Positions 44,193 through 54,401 are shown, counted from the first letter of the stretch. The stretch is 64,000 nt of DNA from Rhodococcus opacus (GCF_012396235.1 NZ_JAAXPA010000001.1:248001-312000), one strand, 5' to 3'. Translations and numbers: made by a program. Notes: generated by a model not told the origin, from the sequence alone.

Positions 44193-44310
44193 GGGTTCGA
44201 CGGTAGCCCAATTCGCCACCGGCACCCCCCTGGTAGGCCCCGAATCGGCGACCGCTGCCGCCCGTCTTGGTAATCTGGACACAGAGGAAGCCCGTACTCA
44301 GGAGGTCGTA

Positions 44311-44778
44311 GTGCCCGGTGGTTTGATGTTGATCGCCTACGACGGATCCGACAACGCCAAGCGTGCCGTGGAGTGCGCAGGTCGCTTCCTCGCCTCCAAT
44401 CGCGCTGTGCTGGTGACGGTGTGGGAGCCGATGGTCCGCCAGGCCGCGCGTATGTCGGGCCTGTCCGGTGTGATGCAACCCGAGTGGGTGCCCGACGAGG
44501 AGACCGAGGACGTCGCGTTCTCCGACGCCAAGGTGACCAACGAAGAGGGCGTCCAACTCGCCGAGGCCGCCGGGCTCGCCACCGAGGGCCGCTGCATCGA
44601 GTGCACCAGCACGATCTGGACGGCCATCGTCGAGACGTCCGACGAACTCGCGGTCGACATCATCGTCACCGGCACCCGCGGCACCACCGGTCTGCGGTCG
44701 TTGCTGCAGAGCAGCGTCGCCGACCACGTGTTGCGCCACAGCCACCGCCCGGTGCTGATCGTGCCTCCCGGGAAGTAG
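44311..44778 (+). CDS. Universal stress protein (UspA family)
   Basis: 155 aa from GTG 44311 with GGAGG six bases upstream. LMLIAYDGSDNAKRAVE N-terminus and nucleotide-binding C-terminal IIVTGTRGTTGLRSLLQSSVADHVLRHSHRPVLIVP, with the G-x2-G-x9-G-S/T type loop. Single domain. Probably binds ATP; the stress signal is unknown. Confidence 0.88.
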   Translation: MPGGLMLIAYDGSDNAKRAVECAGRFLASNRAVLVTVWEPMVRQAARMSGLSGVMQPEWVPDEETEDVAFSDAKVTNEEGVQLAEAAGLATEGRCIECTSTIWTAIVETSDELAVDIIVTGTRGTTGLRSLLQSSVADHVLRHSHRPVLIVPPGK

Positions 44779-44807
44779 TCCGGCCGCCCGACTACTGTCG
44801 GGTGACC

Positions 44808-45899
44808 ATGGACGGCTTCCTTCTCTCCCGCGCCGACCGGACGCTGCGCACGTCCGGTGCGCGGCACGGGCACGACACCGCGGCAGCCGCTGTCGCGGCC
44901 CTCGCGAACGGTGACACCGAGCTGATCGTCGGAGCGCTGCCGTTCGATCCCGAACGTCCCGCCGCGCTGACCGCCCCGGAATCGTGGGAGTTCACGGACG
45001 GCCCGTGGCGCCCCGGCACCGTTCCCGACCTTCCCTCCGTACACCTCACGCGGGAGGTCCCCGACCCCGCCGAGCACGTGGCCCGGGTGCGATCACTCGT
45101 CGACCGCCTGCGCGAGGGCACCCTCGGCAAGGTGGTGGCCGCACGCAGCGTCACCCTCCGCGCAGACACCCCCATCTCCGCAGAAGCGTTGGCCGCGAGA
45201 ATGATTCACCAGAATCCCACCGCCAACGGGTTCGCCGTCGACCTCTCCGCGGCCGGCGAGAGCTTCCGCGGACGCAGTCTCGTCGGCGCCAGCCCCGAGG
45301 TGCTGCTCAGCCGGCGCGGGCGACGCGTCACCTGCCGTCCCCTCGCCGGAACCGCGCCGCGGCGCACCGATCCGGAGGCCGACGAGAAGGAAGGTCGCGG
45401 ACTCCTGGAGTCCACGAAGAACTTGGCCGAGCACGCGTTCGTCACGGCCTGGATCAGGGAGGTCCTGGCGCCGCTCTGCACCGAGCTGACCATCCCGGAC
45501 TCCCCGGTACTGACGAGCACGCACGAGGTGTGGCATCTCGCGACCCCCATCGAAGGCGTGCTGCGCGACCCGTCGACCAGCGCGTTGAGCTTGGCCACCG
45601 CGCTGCACCCGACCCCCGCGGTGTGCGGCACCCCCACCGACCTCGCTCTCGCGACCATCCGGGACGTCGAGGAGGATCGGCGGTTCTACGGCGGCGCCGT
45701 CGGGTGGTGCGGCGGCGACGGCGACGGCGACTGGGTGGTGGCCATCAGGTGCGCCGAGATCGCCGCGGACGGACTCGAGGCACTGGCGACGGCGGGCGGG
45801 GGCATCGTGGCCGAGTCCGACCCGGAGTCCGAACTCGACGAGACGACCACCAAACTGCGCACGCTGCTTCGGGCGCTCGGAGTGCAGCAGAGCCCGTGA
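44808..45899 (+). CDS. Isochorismate synthase (MenF/EntC-like)
   Basis: 363 aa from ATG 44808; an in-frame GTG at 44802 is possible. Chorismate-binding enzyme signatures: LGKVVAARSVTL, GASPEVLLSRRGRRVTCRPLAGTAPR, STHEVWHLATPIEGVL, LHPTPAVCGTP, FYGGAVGW and IRCAEI. Converts chorismate to isochorismate for menaquinone or catechol siderophore synthesis. No siderophore or men gene is adjacent, so the destination is open. 29 bp after the stress-protein gene. Confidence 0.87.
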   Translation: MDGFLLSRADRTLRTSGARHGHDTAAAAVAALANGDTELIVGALPFDPERPAALTAPESWEFTDGPWRPGTVPDLPSVHLTREVPDPAEHVARVRSLVDRLREGTLGKVVAARSVTLRADTPISAEALAARMIHQNPTANGFAVDLSAAGESFRGRSLVGASPEVLLSRRGRRVTCRPLAGTAPRRTDPEADEKEGRGLLESTKNLAEHAFVTAWIREVLAPLCTELTIPDSPVLTSTHEVWHLATPIEGVLRDPSTSALSLATALHPTPAVCGTPTDLALATIRDVEEDRRFYGGAVGWCGGDGDGDWVVAIRCAEIAADGLEALATAGGGIVAESDPESELDETTTKLRTLLRALGVQQSP

Positions 45900-46026
45900 A
45901 CTGCAGAAACGGTGGCCCACGAGCACCAATCAGCAGTTCGGCGGCCCACGGGTGATACCTTGACCCGAGCAATTCGTACGCGGGAGTAGCCGTGTGCGTC
46001 GATGGCACGACGGTGGGAGATGTCTG

Positions 46027-46200
46027 ATGGGAAAGTTCCTTGTGCCCGGTGTGGTCAGCGCCGTGGTCGGTGTCGCTCTCGGCACCGTGGCGACGCTCGG
46101 CATCACTGCAGCCGCACAGGACAACACGCGTCCCGAGATCGACCGCAGCGGCAACGCGGATTCCTCGCTCCTGAACCAGGTTGAGTACGGCAGCCGCTGA
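46027..46200 (+). CDS. Small DUF2613 secreted/membrane protein (Rv0236A-like)
   Basis: 57 aa from ATG 46027 (GGGAG nine bases upstream). One hydrophobic helix (VPGVVSAVVGVALGTVATLGITAAA) followed by a short polar tail ending LLNQVEYGSR. It immediately precedes aftD, as does Rv0236A. Probably a small partner or a cleaved exported peptide; function unknown. Confidence 0.85.
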   Translation: MGKFLVPGVVSAVVGVALGTVATLGITAAAQDNTRPEIDRSGNADSSLLNQVEYGSR

Positions 46201-49200
46201 GAGCGCCGGCTCAACAAGTTCCCGCACTTCCCCCGAGTCGGCGGCCATGTCGTCCATGGCGCCCTCGGCGGAGCCTCTGTCACGGCGGTGGCTGTTCGGC
46301 GCCTCTGTCGTAGCGTTTCTTCTCGCATTTCTCCAAACCCCCGGCCGGCTCGCCGCTGACACCAAGTACGACCTGTCCCAGAATCCGATCGGATTCCTGG
46401 AACGGGCCGCGCATCAGTGGAGCAGCCAGGCCCCCATGGGCCAGGTGCAGAACCAGGCCTACGGTTACTTCTTTCCGCACGGCGCGTTCTTCGCGCTCGG
46501 CGACGTCCTGAGCGTCCCGCCGTGGATCACTCAGCGGGTCTGGTGGGCCCTGCTGCTCGTCGCCGGATTCTGGGGCATCGTCCGTCTCGCCGAAGCACTC
46601 GGTGTCGGCAGCCGATCGTCCCGGATCATCGCCGGTGTCGCGTTCGCGTTCTCCCCCCGTGTCCTCACCACCCTCGGTTCGATCTCGTCGGAAACCCTGC
46701 CGATGATGCTGGCGCCGTGGGTCCTTCTTCCCGTGGTCGTCGCCCTCTCCCATGTGAGTGACAAAGCGTCCCGGGACACGCGATGGCACTCACCTGCACG
46801 GTTGGCGGCCCAGTCGGCGCTCGCCGTCGCGTTGATGGGCGCGGTGAACGCCGTCGCGACCGTGGCCGCGTGCCTCGTCGCAGCTCTGTGGTGGATCTCG
46901 CACCGGCCCAACCGTCGGTGGTGGGTGTTCACCGCGTGGTGGTTCCCGTTCCTGGCACTGGCCACGTTGTGGTGGATCGTGCCGCTGCTGTTGCTCGGCA
47001 AGGTGAGCCCGCCGTTCCTCGACTACATCGAGTCGTCCGGGGTGACCACGCAGTGGACGTCCCTCGCCGAGATTCTCCGCGGCACCGACAGCTGGACGCC
47101 GTTCGTCTCCCCCGAGCGGATCGCCGGCGCGGTCCTCGTCACCCAGCCCGCCGCGGTCGCGGCGACCGGTCTGATCGCCGCCGCGGGTCTCGCCGGACTG
47201 TGCATGCGGTCGATGCCGGCCCGCGGTCGCCTCACCCTGATCCTGTTCGTCGGTGTCGCCGGACTCGCGGCCGGGTACATCGGCGAACTGGGCTCCCCGT
47301 TCGCCGAGCAGGTGCGACTGTTCCTCGACTCCACCGGGGCGCCCCTCCGGAACGTGCACAAACTCGAGCCGCTCGTCCGACTGCCCCTCGTGCTCGGGCT
47401 GGCGCACCTGCTGGCGAAGGTGCCGCTGCCCGGGTCCGTGCCGGTGGCCCGGTGGCGCAGCGCGTTCGCGCACCCCGAGCGCGAACCGATGGTCGCGGTG
47501 ACGAGCCTGGTTCTGGTCGCCCTCACCCTGGCGACGTCGCTGGCGTGGACGGGCAAGCTCGCACCGCGGGGCACGTATTCCGAGGTCCCCGGCTACTGGC
47601 AGCAGGCCGCCGCGTGGCTGGAGGACAACGCCGGGGGCACGAGCCCCGACGGTTCCGACGCGGAGCGGGCGCTCGTGGTGCCGGGCGCACCGTTCGGCAG
47701 CCAGCTCTGGGGTCTCACCCGCGACGAGCCGATGCAGGCCCTGGCGTCCACGCCGTGGGCGTCCCGCGACGCCGTCCCGCTCACCCCGCCCGGCACCATC
47801 CGCGCGATGGACTCGATCCAGCGGCTGATCACGGACGGCCGCCCCTCGGACGGCATGGCGCAGACCCTGCTCGGCCAGGGCATCCACTACCTCGTCCTCC
47901 GCAACGACCTCGACCCCGAGACGTCGCGGTCGACGCGCCCGCTGCTCGCGCACCAGGCCGTCACCGGCTCGCCCGGATTCACGCAGGTCGCGGAATTCGG
48001 TGAGGACATCGGCCCCGGCGACGTGGAAGGCCTGGTGATCGACAGCGACCTGCGGCCCCGGTACCCGGCGATCGAGATCTTCGAGGTGTCGATGCCGGAC
48101 GGTTCGCCGACGACGAGCGGGCCGTACACCGCGAACCTCGACGGCGTCCCCCGGGTGCAGGGCGGTCCGGAATCGCTGCAACGCCTGCGGGAGAACGGCG
48201 TCCTGCCCGGGGCCGGACCGGTACTGCTGGCCGCGGACGCGAAGCGCGCCGGACTGCCGGTCGACGACGTCACCGTCACGGACACGCCCCGGAACCGGGA
48301 AACCGACTACGGCCAGGTCGACAACCACAGTTCGGCGCTGCGCACGCCGGACGATGCCCGCCGGACGTTCAATCTCGTCCCCGACTATCCGGTGGCGGAC
48401 ACCCCGCTGGTGGAGGGGCAGTGGGAGGGCGCGGCGTTGAGCGTGTCGAGTGCCGCGTCCGACGCCACGCAACTCGGCGGCACCTCCCCCGCCAGCAGCG
48501 CCGCCGCGACCGTCGACGGCGACCCGGCGACGGGCTGGTTCAGCAACGGCATCGAGCGGGCGCTGGGCCAGTGGCTCCAGATCGACTTCGACACTCCGCT
48601 CACCAGTTCGCTGCTGCACATCACGACCAGCCCGGCCGCGATCGGCGCCCCCGTCCGCTGGATGGAGGTGTCGACCCCCAACGGCAGTACCGCCGTGAAG
48701 GTGGATGCCCCGGGCAAACCGATCGCCGTGTCCGTCCCCGGCGGCATCACCCCGTGGGTGCGGATCACCGCGACCCGCACCGAGAATGGTTCCGCGGGAA
48801 CGCAGTTCGGCATCAGCGAGGTGTCGGTCGAGGACTTCTCCCAGCGTGACGCCCCGGTCACCGTGCCGATCCGGTACCGGACCGTGTTGCCGCCCACCCC
48901 CGACGGCGCGTCCGTCTCGGGTTGGGATCTCAGCCAGGAACTCCCCGGCCGCAACTCGTGCGCCGATTCCCCGGACCGCGTGCGGTGCAGCAACGCCGTC
49001 GTCCTGCCGCCCGAGGAGGTCGGCACGTTCGAGAGAACGTTGTCGGTGCCCGAACCCACGGCGGTCACACCGCAACTGATGCTGCGGGCGCGGCACGGCG
49101 CGCCGCTGGAAGAGCTTCTCACCCAGCGGGATTCACCGTCGGCCCACGGCACCAGCAACATCACCGACCTTCGTGGGTCGGCGTTCGCCGCCACCGACAA

Positions 49201-50560
49201 CGATCCGCGCACCAGCTGGTCGGCGAAACAGGACACCACCAGCGGCAAGGGCGCGAAACCGACTCTCACGATCGACCTTCCCGAACCGACGCTGGTCACC
49301 GGCCTGCAACTGACCCCCAGCCTGGGTGCCGTGCCCGCCGCCCCCGACCGGGTCGCCGTCGACCTCGGGAACGGACCGCAGGTGCGCGACGTGGACGAGG
49401 ACGACGGGACCGTCACGGTCGAACCCCGGGTGACCGACCGGATCGTGCTCAGCCTCGTGTCATGGAAGAGCACCCTCGATCAGAACGCGCTGGGTTTCGC
49501 GCAGCTGCAGCCGGCCGGACTCGCCGAGGTCGGGGTGCTGGGCGAGGACGGCGTCCTGCTGCCCGGTTCGGGTCCGGCCGACGATGCCGGCGCCCGCCCG
49601 GTGGCGGTTCCCTGCGAGGAGGGGCCGGTCGTGACGGTCGGCGGGCAGCCGGTTCGCACGAGCGTCACGGCAACTGTCGGGCAATTGCTCTCCGGTGACC
49701 CGGTTCCCGCGACCCTCTGTGACACGGCCGGCCCCGTTCCGCTGGGAGCCGGATCCCAGGACGTGACCGTCGACCCCGGGTCGGCGTTCTTCGTCGACAG
49801 TCTCCGCCTCGACGCCGGACCGCAGGCCCAGGCCGTTCCGACCGAGCAGGTGTCGACCACCGCGTGGACGGAGAACCACCGGGAACTCACGGTGCCGCGC
49901 TCGGACGCCGAGCGCGTCGTCGTCGTCCCCGAGAGCACCAACGTCGGCTGGGTGGCCACCGCACCGGACGGCAGCGAACTGACACCGATCGTCGTGGACG
50001 GCTGGCAGCAGGGGTGGATCCTGCCCGCGGGAACCGAGGGGACGGTGACCCTCGACTTCCCCACCGACCACTGGTACCGCCTCGGGATCTTCGGCGGTCT
50101 GCTGCTGCTGATTCCGCTGATCGCTGCCGCGCTGTGGCCGCGTCGCGCACGTCAGCGCGATTCCGGCCCGGCACCCCGGACCTGGGGCAGCGCGACGGTC
50201 GGGTGGCTGGGAATCCTCGCTGCCGCCACCGTGATCGGTGGTCCCGTCGGCGCGATGACGACGGTCGTGGTGACGCTGCTGGCCGTGACCCTCGTCCGGC
50301 TACGCGGAACCGCCACCACGGCGCGCGTGCTGGTGGGGGTCGCCGGAGCGTCGACGATGCTCGGCATGGCGATGCTCTCCACCGGCCCGTGGCGGGCGCC
50401 CGGCGGGTACGTGGGGCACTCGTTCCTCGTTCAGTTCCCGCTACTGCTGGCGCTCGTCGCCACCGGGCTGGCGGTGCTGCCGCTCGGACGGTCGGCGCTC
50501 CTGACGCGCGCCTCCCAGCGTTTGACGGCGCGGCGAGCCGGTTCCTCCACCAACGCGTAG
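46181..50560 (+). CDS. aftD: Arabinofuranosyltransferase AftD
   Basis: Up to 1459 aa from TTG 46181; ATG 46247 would give 1437 aa and looks equally good since neither has a strong ribosome site. A GT-C polytopic N-terminus (about 12 helices in residues 30-450) holds the luminal QNPIGFLERAAHQWSSQAPMG loop. A long extracytoplasmic region carries F5/8 type C-like carbohydrate-binding modules (AATVDGDPATGWFSNG, AFAATDNDPRTSWSAKQD), and four to five helices end the protein. Adds alpha-1,3-linked arabinose to arabinogalactan/lipoarabinomannan from decaprenyl-phospho-arabinose. Corresponds to Rv0236c. Its 3' end overlaps the convergent acyltransferase by 130 bp. Confidence 0.92.
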   Translation: MSTAAAESAGSTSSRTSPESAAMSSMAPSAEPLSRRWLFGASVVAFLLAFLQTPGRLAADTKYDLSQNPIGFLERAAHQWSSQAPMGQVQNQAYGYFFPHGAFFALGDVLSVPPWITQRVWWALLLVAGFWGIVRLAEALGVGSRSSRIIAGVAFAFSPRVLTTLGSISSETLPMMLAPWVLLPVVVALSHVSDKASRDTRWHSPARLAAQSALAVALMGAVNAVATVAACLVAALWWISHRPNRRWWVFTAWWFPFLALATLWWIVPLLLLGKVSPPFLDYIESSGVTTQWTSLAEILRGTDSWTPFVSPERIAGAVLVTQPAAVAATGLIAAAGLAGLCMRSMPARGRLTLILFVGVAGLAAGYIGELGSPFAEQVRLFLDSTGAPLRNVHKLEPLVRLPLVLGLAHLLAKVPLPGSVPVARWRSAFAHPEREPMVAVTSLVLVALTLATSLAWTGKLAPRGTYSEVPGYWQQAAAWLEDNAGGTSPDGSDAERALVVPGAPFGSQLWGLTRDEPMQALASTPWASRDAVPLTPPGTIRAMDSIQRLITDGRPSDGMAQTLLGQGIHYLVLRNDLDPETSRSTRPLLAHQAVTGSPGFTQVAEFGEDIGPGDVEGLVIDSDLRPRYPAIEIFEVSMPDGSPTTSGPYTANLDGVPRVQGGPESLQRLRENGVLPGAGPVLLAADAKRAGLPVDDVTVTDTPRNRETDYGQVDNHSSALRTPDDARRTFNLVPDYPVADTPLVEGQWEGAALSVSSAASDATQLGGTSPASSAAATVDGDPATGWFSNGIERALGQWLQIDFDTPLTSSLLHITTSPAAIGAPVRWMEVSTPNGSTAVKVDAPGKPIAVSVPGGITPWVRITATRTENGSAGTQFGISEVSVEDFSQRDAPVTVPIRYRTVLPPTPDGASVSGWDLSQELPGRNSCADSPDRVRCSNAVVLPPEEVGTFERTLSVPEPTAVTPQLMLRARHGAPLEELLTQRDSPSAHGTSNITDLRGSAFAATDNDPRTSWSAKQDTTSGKGAKPTLTIDLPEPTLVTGLQLTPSLGAVPAAPDRVAVDLGNGPQVRDVDEDDGTVTVEPRVTDRIVLSLVSWKSTLDQNALGFAQLQPAGLAEVGVLGEDGVLLPGSGPADDAGARPVAVPCEEGPVVTVGGQPVRTSVTATVGQLLSGDPVPATLCDTAGPVPLGAGSQDVTVDPGSAFFVDSLRLDAGPQAQAVPTEQVSTTAWTENHRELTVPRSDAERVVVVPESTNVGWVATAPDGSELTPIVVDGWQQGWILPAGTEGTVTLDFPTDHWYRLGIFGGLLLLIPLIAAALWPRRARQRDSGPAPRTWGSATVGWLGILAAATVIGGPVGAMTTVVVTLLAVTLVRLRGTATTARVLVGVAGASTMLGMAMLSTGPWRAPGGYVGHSFLVQFPLLLALVATGLAVLPLGRSALLTRASQRLTARRAGSSTNA

Positions 50561-51627
50561 CTGGCCGACGCGACCGCGACGCTCATCACGGTCGTCAGGA
50601 ACAGGATGTAGACGAAGTGGCCGGTGAACGGAACGAGCCCGAACACCGGAAAGACGATCGACAGCACCGCGAGGTGCCAGATGAAGATGCCGTACGACCA
50701 GCGGCCCACGGCGAGAGCGAGCGGACTCGCGAGGTAGCGGTGGCTGGATGTGTCGGACAGCACCAGCGGGGCCATCAGCGCGAAGCTGATGACGGCGCCG
50801 AGCGCCATCTTGACGGCGTACTGCCACGGTTCGGGACGCACCAGCCCCTCCGGGCCGGCGAGGTCGGTCGCCGTGAGGGCGAATGCCACAGCGGCGACGA
50901 GAAACATCCGGACGCGATGATGCGCCCAGCGGTGCATTCGTCCGGGCGGACTCACCGCCAGTTCGGCCAGCAACATCCCCGCTCCGAACCAGGGCAGGTA
51001 CCCCGGCAGCCAGTTGTCGTGATGGATGCCGCCCGGCGTCGACACCGGCACGAATGCCCACGTCAGGCTCACCGCGATCAGCGCGAGAATCGCCGGAACA
51101 CGCAGCCGCGCAACCGGACCCCGCAGCCCGACCAGCGCGAACGCCAGCAACGGAAGCACCAGGTAGAAGGCCACCTCCACCGACAGACTCCACATCTGGG
51201 TCAGACCGTCGGTGAGCGTGAGGGGCACGAACACCTGCACGAGTCCGAGATTCGCCCACCACGTGCGGTAACTCGCGTTCGCGGTGGGCAGGAACGTCAA
51301 CACCACCGCCACGGCGACCCAGTACGCGGGCAGGATGCGCGTCGCCCGCGAGATCCAGTACCGGACGATTCCCTGGGCGGGGCCCATCCCTCGCGCCGCG
51401 CCGGCATGGCTGCGCCACAACAAGAATCCGGACAGCGCGAAGAAGACCGCCACCGCCAGATCGAATCGTCCCCAGATGCGGCCGAGGACGGGCACGTGCG
51501 TGGCACCGGTCTGGAACGCGACGTGCGTCACGAGCACACCCAGCGCCGCGAGACCGCGCATTCCCTCGAGTGCGGGAATGAAGCTGCGCGGGGTTGCGGT
51601 CGTGCGCGTGGTGGCCGAGGTGCTCAT
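50431..51627 (-). CDS. Acyltransferase 3 family membrane protein
   Basis: 398 aa from ATG 51627. Motif FIPALEGMRGLAALGVLVTHVAF with the catalytic His, about ten membrane helices, FFALSGFLLWRSH and WSLSVEVAFYLVLPLLAF; C-terminal cytoplasmic tail is Ser/Ala-rich. Matches Rv0228 by position. Probably acetylates or succinylates an envelope glycan or lipid. Tail-to-tail overlap with aftD of 130 bp. Confidence 0.88.
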   Translation of the reverse strand: MSTSATTRTTATPRSFIPALEGMRGLAALGVLVTHVAFQTGATHVPVLGRIWGRFDLAVAVFFALSGFLLWRSHAGAARGMGPAQGIVRYWISRATRILPAYWVAVAVVLTFLPTANASYRTWWANLGLVQVFVPLTLTDGLTQMWSLSVEVAFYLVLPLLAFALVGLRGPVARLRVPAILALIAVSLTWAFVPVSTPGGIHHDNWLPGYLPWFGAGMLLAELAVSPPGRMHRWAHHRVRMFLVAAVAFALTATDLAGPEGLVRPEPWQYAVKMALGAVISFALMAPLVLSDTSSHRYLASPLALAVGRWSYGIFIWHLAVLSIVFPVFGLVPFTGHFVYILFLTTVMSVAVASASYALVEEPARRAVKRWEARVRSADRPSGSTASPVATSASSSGN

Positions 51628-51847
51628 CACCAACAGTGTGCCTGGTCCCGGGGCTGTGACGGAAAACTCCGTCCGAGTCACTTCGATGGCGAACGGCCGA
51701 TGCGTTTACTATCCGATGGGGCAAATGCGCGTTCGAGACTGTTAGTGTTTTGCCTCACGTGGTGTCGATGTGGGCTCCATGCGATCCGTGCAGCCGTGCT
51801 GCCGGTGGGGGAATCTCAATCGACAGAGTTGGGTTAGGAGAGAAAGC

Positions 51848-53002
51848 ATGGCGGAGCGCTCAGGGCCGAGCCGGATACTTGCTTGCATTCTGGTGGGCCT
51901 CGGTGCCTTCCTCTTGGCCGTCGCAATCCTCATTCCGACCTATGGGATGAGCAAGTTGGCAAAGACGCCTTTGGATCTCGAGGCGACCACGATTGCCAAG
52001 GCAAACGGCAGTGTGCTCAACTCGCAGGCACTTCTCGCAGGCAAGGCCGAAGTCAACACGAATGTTCCGTTGGTGTCGCAGCGCTTCGTCACGTCCGAGG
52101 ATCCTGCGGACGCCGACGTGGTCACCATCCAGAATGGTCAGACGCTCCGGCGCACCGACAAGCAGGGCGACACCGGATTGCTCACCGCGTTCGTGGACCG
52201 CGTCACCGTCGACCGCAAGACGGCTATGCCGACCAACGATCCGGTGGGCACGATCCAGACACAAGCGAACCAGCCAGCCGAGGAAGTTCCGCGTGACGGA
52301 CTTCAGTACCGGTTCCCGTTCAACTCGGAGAAGAAGGCCTACCCGTTCTTCGACGTGACCGCGCGCACCACTAGCGACATCAACTTCGTCGAGGAGACGG
52401 AGATCAACGGTCTGAAGGTCTACCACTACAACCAGACCATCGAACCCGTCGATCTCTCGAAGGTCGCCAACCTCCCCACCAACAAGTTGACTCTTCCCGC
52501 CGACACCTGGGGTGTTCCCGGCGGCACTCTGCCCGTCACCATGACGCGCTGGTACACCAACGTGCGCGACGTGTGGATCGAGCCCCAGACCGGTGTGGCC
52601 ATCAAGGGTCAGGAGCAGGTTCACCAGTACTACGCCCGGAACAAGGACAAGCCTGAGGTCGACGTGTTGAAGGCAACCCTGCCGTTCGACGAAGAGACCA
52701 TCGAGAGCCAGGCCGAACAGGCCCGGGACGGCATTGACCAGCTCAGCCTGATCGGCCGGACCATTCCGATCATCGCCGGCATCCTCGGTGTCATCGCCCT
52801 GATCGCAGGAATCGTCCTGGGTCTGCGCGGCGGCAAGGGCAGGCAGCCCGCGCACACCGCCGGCGACGACTACCCGCCGAGCGACGGTGGCCGCCACGTC
52901 GACCTGGACAAGTCGGAGGCTCCCACCGAGCAGCACGACTGGACCACGGACAAGACGGAAGAGATTCCCGTGCAAGATCCGCGCCGGTACGACGAGCGAT
53001 AG
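51848..53002 (+). CDS. DUF3068 / PorA-family membrane protein
   Basis: 384 aa from ATG 51848 (GGAGAG upstream). Two membrane helices (ILACILVGLGAFLLAVAIL near residue 10 and IPIIAGILGVIALIAGIVLGL near 310) bracket an extracytoplasmic domain of about 280 residues; the cytoplasmic tail is hydrophilic. Corresponds to Rv0227c. Domain function is unknown despite the PorA-family name. Confidence 0.86.
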   Translation: MAERSGPSRILACILVGLGAFLLAVAILIPTYGMSKLAKTPLDLEATTIAKANGSVLNSQALLAGKAEVNTNVPLVSQRFVTSEDPADADVVTIQNGQTLRRTDKQGDTGLLTAFVDRVTVDRKTAMPTNDPVGTIQTQANQPAEEVPRDGLQYRFPFNSEKKAYPFFDVTARTTSDINFVEETEINGLKVYHYNQTIEPVDLSKVANLPTNKLTLPADTWGVPGGTLPVTMTRWYTNVRDVWIEPQTGVAIKGQEQVHQYYARNKDKPEVDVLKATLPFDEETIESQAEQARDGIDQLSLIGRTIPIIAGILGVIALIAGIVLGLRGGKGRQPAHTAGDDYPPSDGGRHVDLDKSEAPTEQHDWTTDKTEEIPVQDPRRYDER

Positions 53003-53036
53003 AGCAGTACAGCCGGACGCCACGTAGTCCGGTCGC

Positions 53037-53071
53037 GAAGGGGACCTCGGTAGTGCACCGAGGTCCCCTTC
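53037..53071. terminator. Terminator between DUF3068 and flippase genes
   Basis: Perfect 15-bp stem GAAGGGGACCTCGGT with ACCGAGGTCCCCTTC, loop AGTGC. Lies between convergent genes and can serve both. Confidence 0.82.
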
Positions 53072-53138
53072 GTCGTTCCCGGGGGCGGCTGTGCGGTGTC
53101 GCCCGATGTCACAGGCGGCTCGTCGGGTTGAACGGATG

Positions 53139-54347
53139 TCACATTGGGCGCGGGGCATCGCGCCGCGCGCTGCGCACGGCGAGAACGCCGGCGACCAGTG
53201 CCGTGCTCGACGCGACCGTCACGGCGACGGCGATGAACTGCCCGATCGTGGACGCGAGGGTCAGCATGCCGGTCATCTCGACGGCAAGACCGATCCAGGC
53301 GATCACGGCGAGGTACGTCCGCTCCCCCGCGATGGCGGACAGCAAGGCGCCCTGCAGGACGGCCAGGCAGGCACCGTGGAGCGCGAACAGCCACAGCAGC
53401 GACTGGACGGGCTGGTACGCGTCGCCGACGAGGAGCGGGACGAGGGGGGCGGCCACCGCGACGCCCGCGACGAGTACCGCACCGAGTCCGACGAGGACGG
53501 CGAGCGCCGACCGGATCGCCTGCGCGGAGTGCGCGGGATTCGCCATCCGCGGGTAGAGCACCACCCCGACGGCCTGCGGCAGCCAGAATGCGGCCTTGGT
53601 CGCGACGGCGCCCAGTGCGTACAGGCCGGCGTCGTCGTTGCTGAGCACGATCCGGGCGATCACGAGGTCCATCGACGACAACGCGATCAGCGCCAACTGC
53701 ACCTGCGACGCCTTCAGCACGGCCGCGACGCCGATCCGGGTGCTCGACTCCCCGGTGATCCCCGAATCGGCGAACAGTCGCGCGCACAGCGCTACCAGTC
53801 CGGTGCCCACCGCACTGGCGGCGAGCGCGAGCCCCGGCCCGGCGCCGACGGCCAGCACCACGACCGCGGGAACGACCTTCGCGACACCCGCTGCCGCGAG
53901 GACGACGCTGAGCGGACCGAACCGCGCCGAGCCCTGCAGCAGTCCCTGCTCGGTGGCGAGCAGGACGAGGACGGGCGCCGTGACGAGCGCCGAGAACGTG
54001 GCGAGCATGCCGGTGTCGAGCGCCCACGACACGAGGGGGGCGAGCAGCATCGCCGCGACCGCGACGATCACCGCGCAGCGGTATCCCAGCAGCCGGACCG
54101 CGTGGGCTCCCTTACCCCGGACCACCTCGCGGGCGACGACGGTCTGCAGTGCGAGAGCGGGGACGGCGAGGACGAGCTGGGCCGCCAGCAGACTCGCGAA
54201 CTCTCCGTAGCCCGCCGGTCCGAGCCAGCGGCTCGCCGGCAGATGCAGCAGGTAGGACGCGATGTTCGCGATCATCGAGCCCGCCGTCACCATCGTCACC
54301 CCGGCGACCGCCGAGCTGGTGAGGGTCTGGCGTGGCATGCGCCCCAT
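53139..54347 (-). CDS. Polysaccharide/lipid flippase (MviN/Wzx-like)
   Basis: 402 aa with about 12 predicted helices. N-terminal SSAVAGVTMVTAGSMIANIASYLLHL and RWLGPAGYGEFASLLAAQ are typical of the oligosaccharide flippase superfamily. Likely translocates a lipid-linked glycan across the membrane. Start ATG 54347 or 54338. Confidence 0.83.
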   Translation of the reverse strand: MGRMPRQTLTSSAVAGVTMVTAGSMIANIASYLLHLPASRWLGPAGYGEFASLLAAQLVLAVPALALQTVVAREVVRGKGAHAVRLLGYRCAVIVAVAAMLLAPLVSWALDTGMLATFSALVTAPVLVLLATEQGLLQGSARFGPLSVVLAAAGVAKVVPAVVVLAVGAGPGLALAASAVGTGLVALCARLFADSGITGESSTRIGVAAVLKASQVQLALIALSSMDLVIARIVLSNDDAGLYALGAVATKAAFWLPQAVGVVLYPRMANPAHSAQAIRSALAVLVGLGAVLVAGVAVAAPLVPLLVGDAYQPVQSLLWLFALHGACLAVLQGALLSAIAGERTYLAVIAWIGLAVEMTGMLTLASTIGQFIAVAVTVASSTALVAGVLAVRSARRDAPRPM

Positions 54348-54401
54348 GATGCACTACGTGCCGTGCGAGCCGGGTCGATGCACCACGTATCGTGACGGCC
54401 C

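Noticed and set aside
49864..51837. 657-residue plus-strand open frame across the aftD 3' end and acyltransferase
   Set aside because: Low-complexity Arg/His/Gln-rich shadow of two real genes; no start or motif.
53091..54395. 434-residue open frame on the plus strand opposite the flippase gene
   Set aside because: Composition is Arg/His/Gly/Asp-rich without any fold signature; the minus frame is a clear polytopic flippase. High GC keeps antisense frames open.
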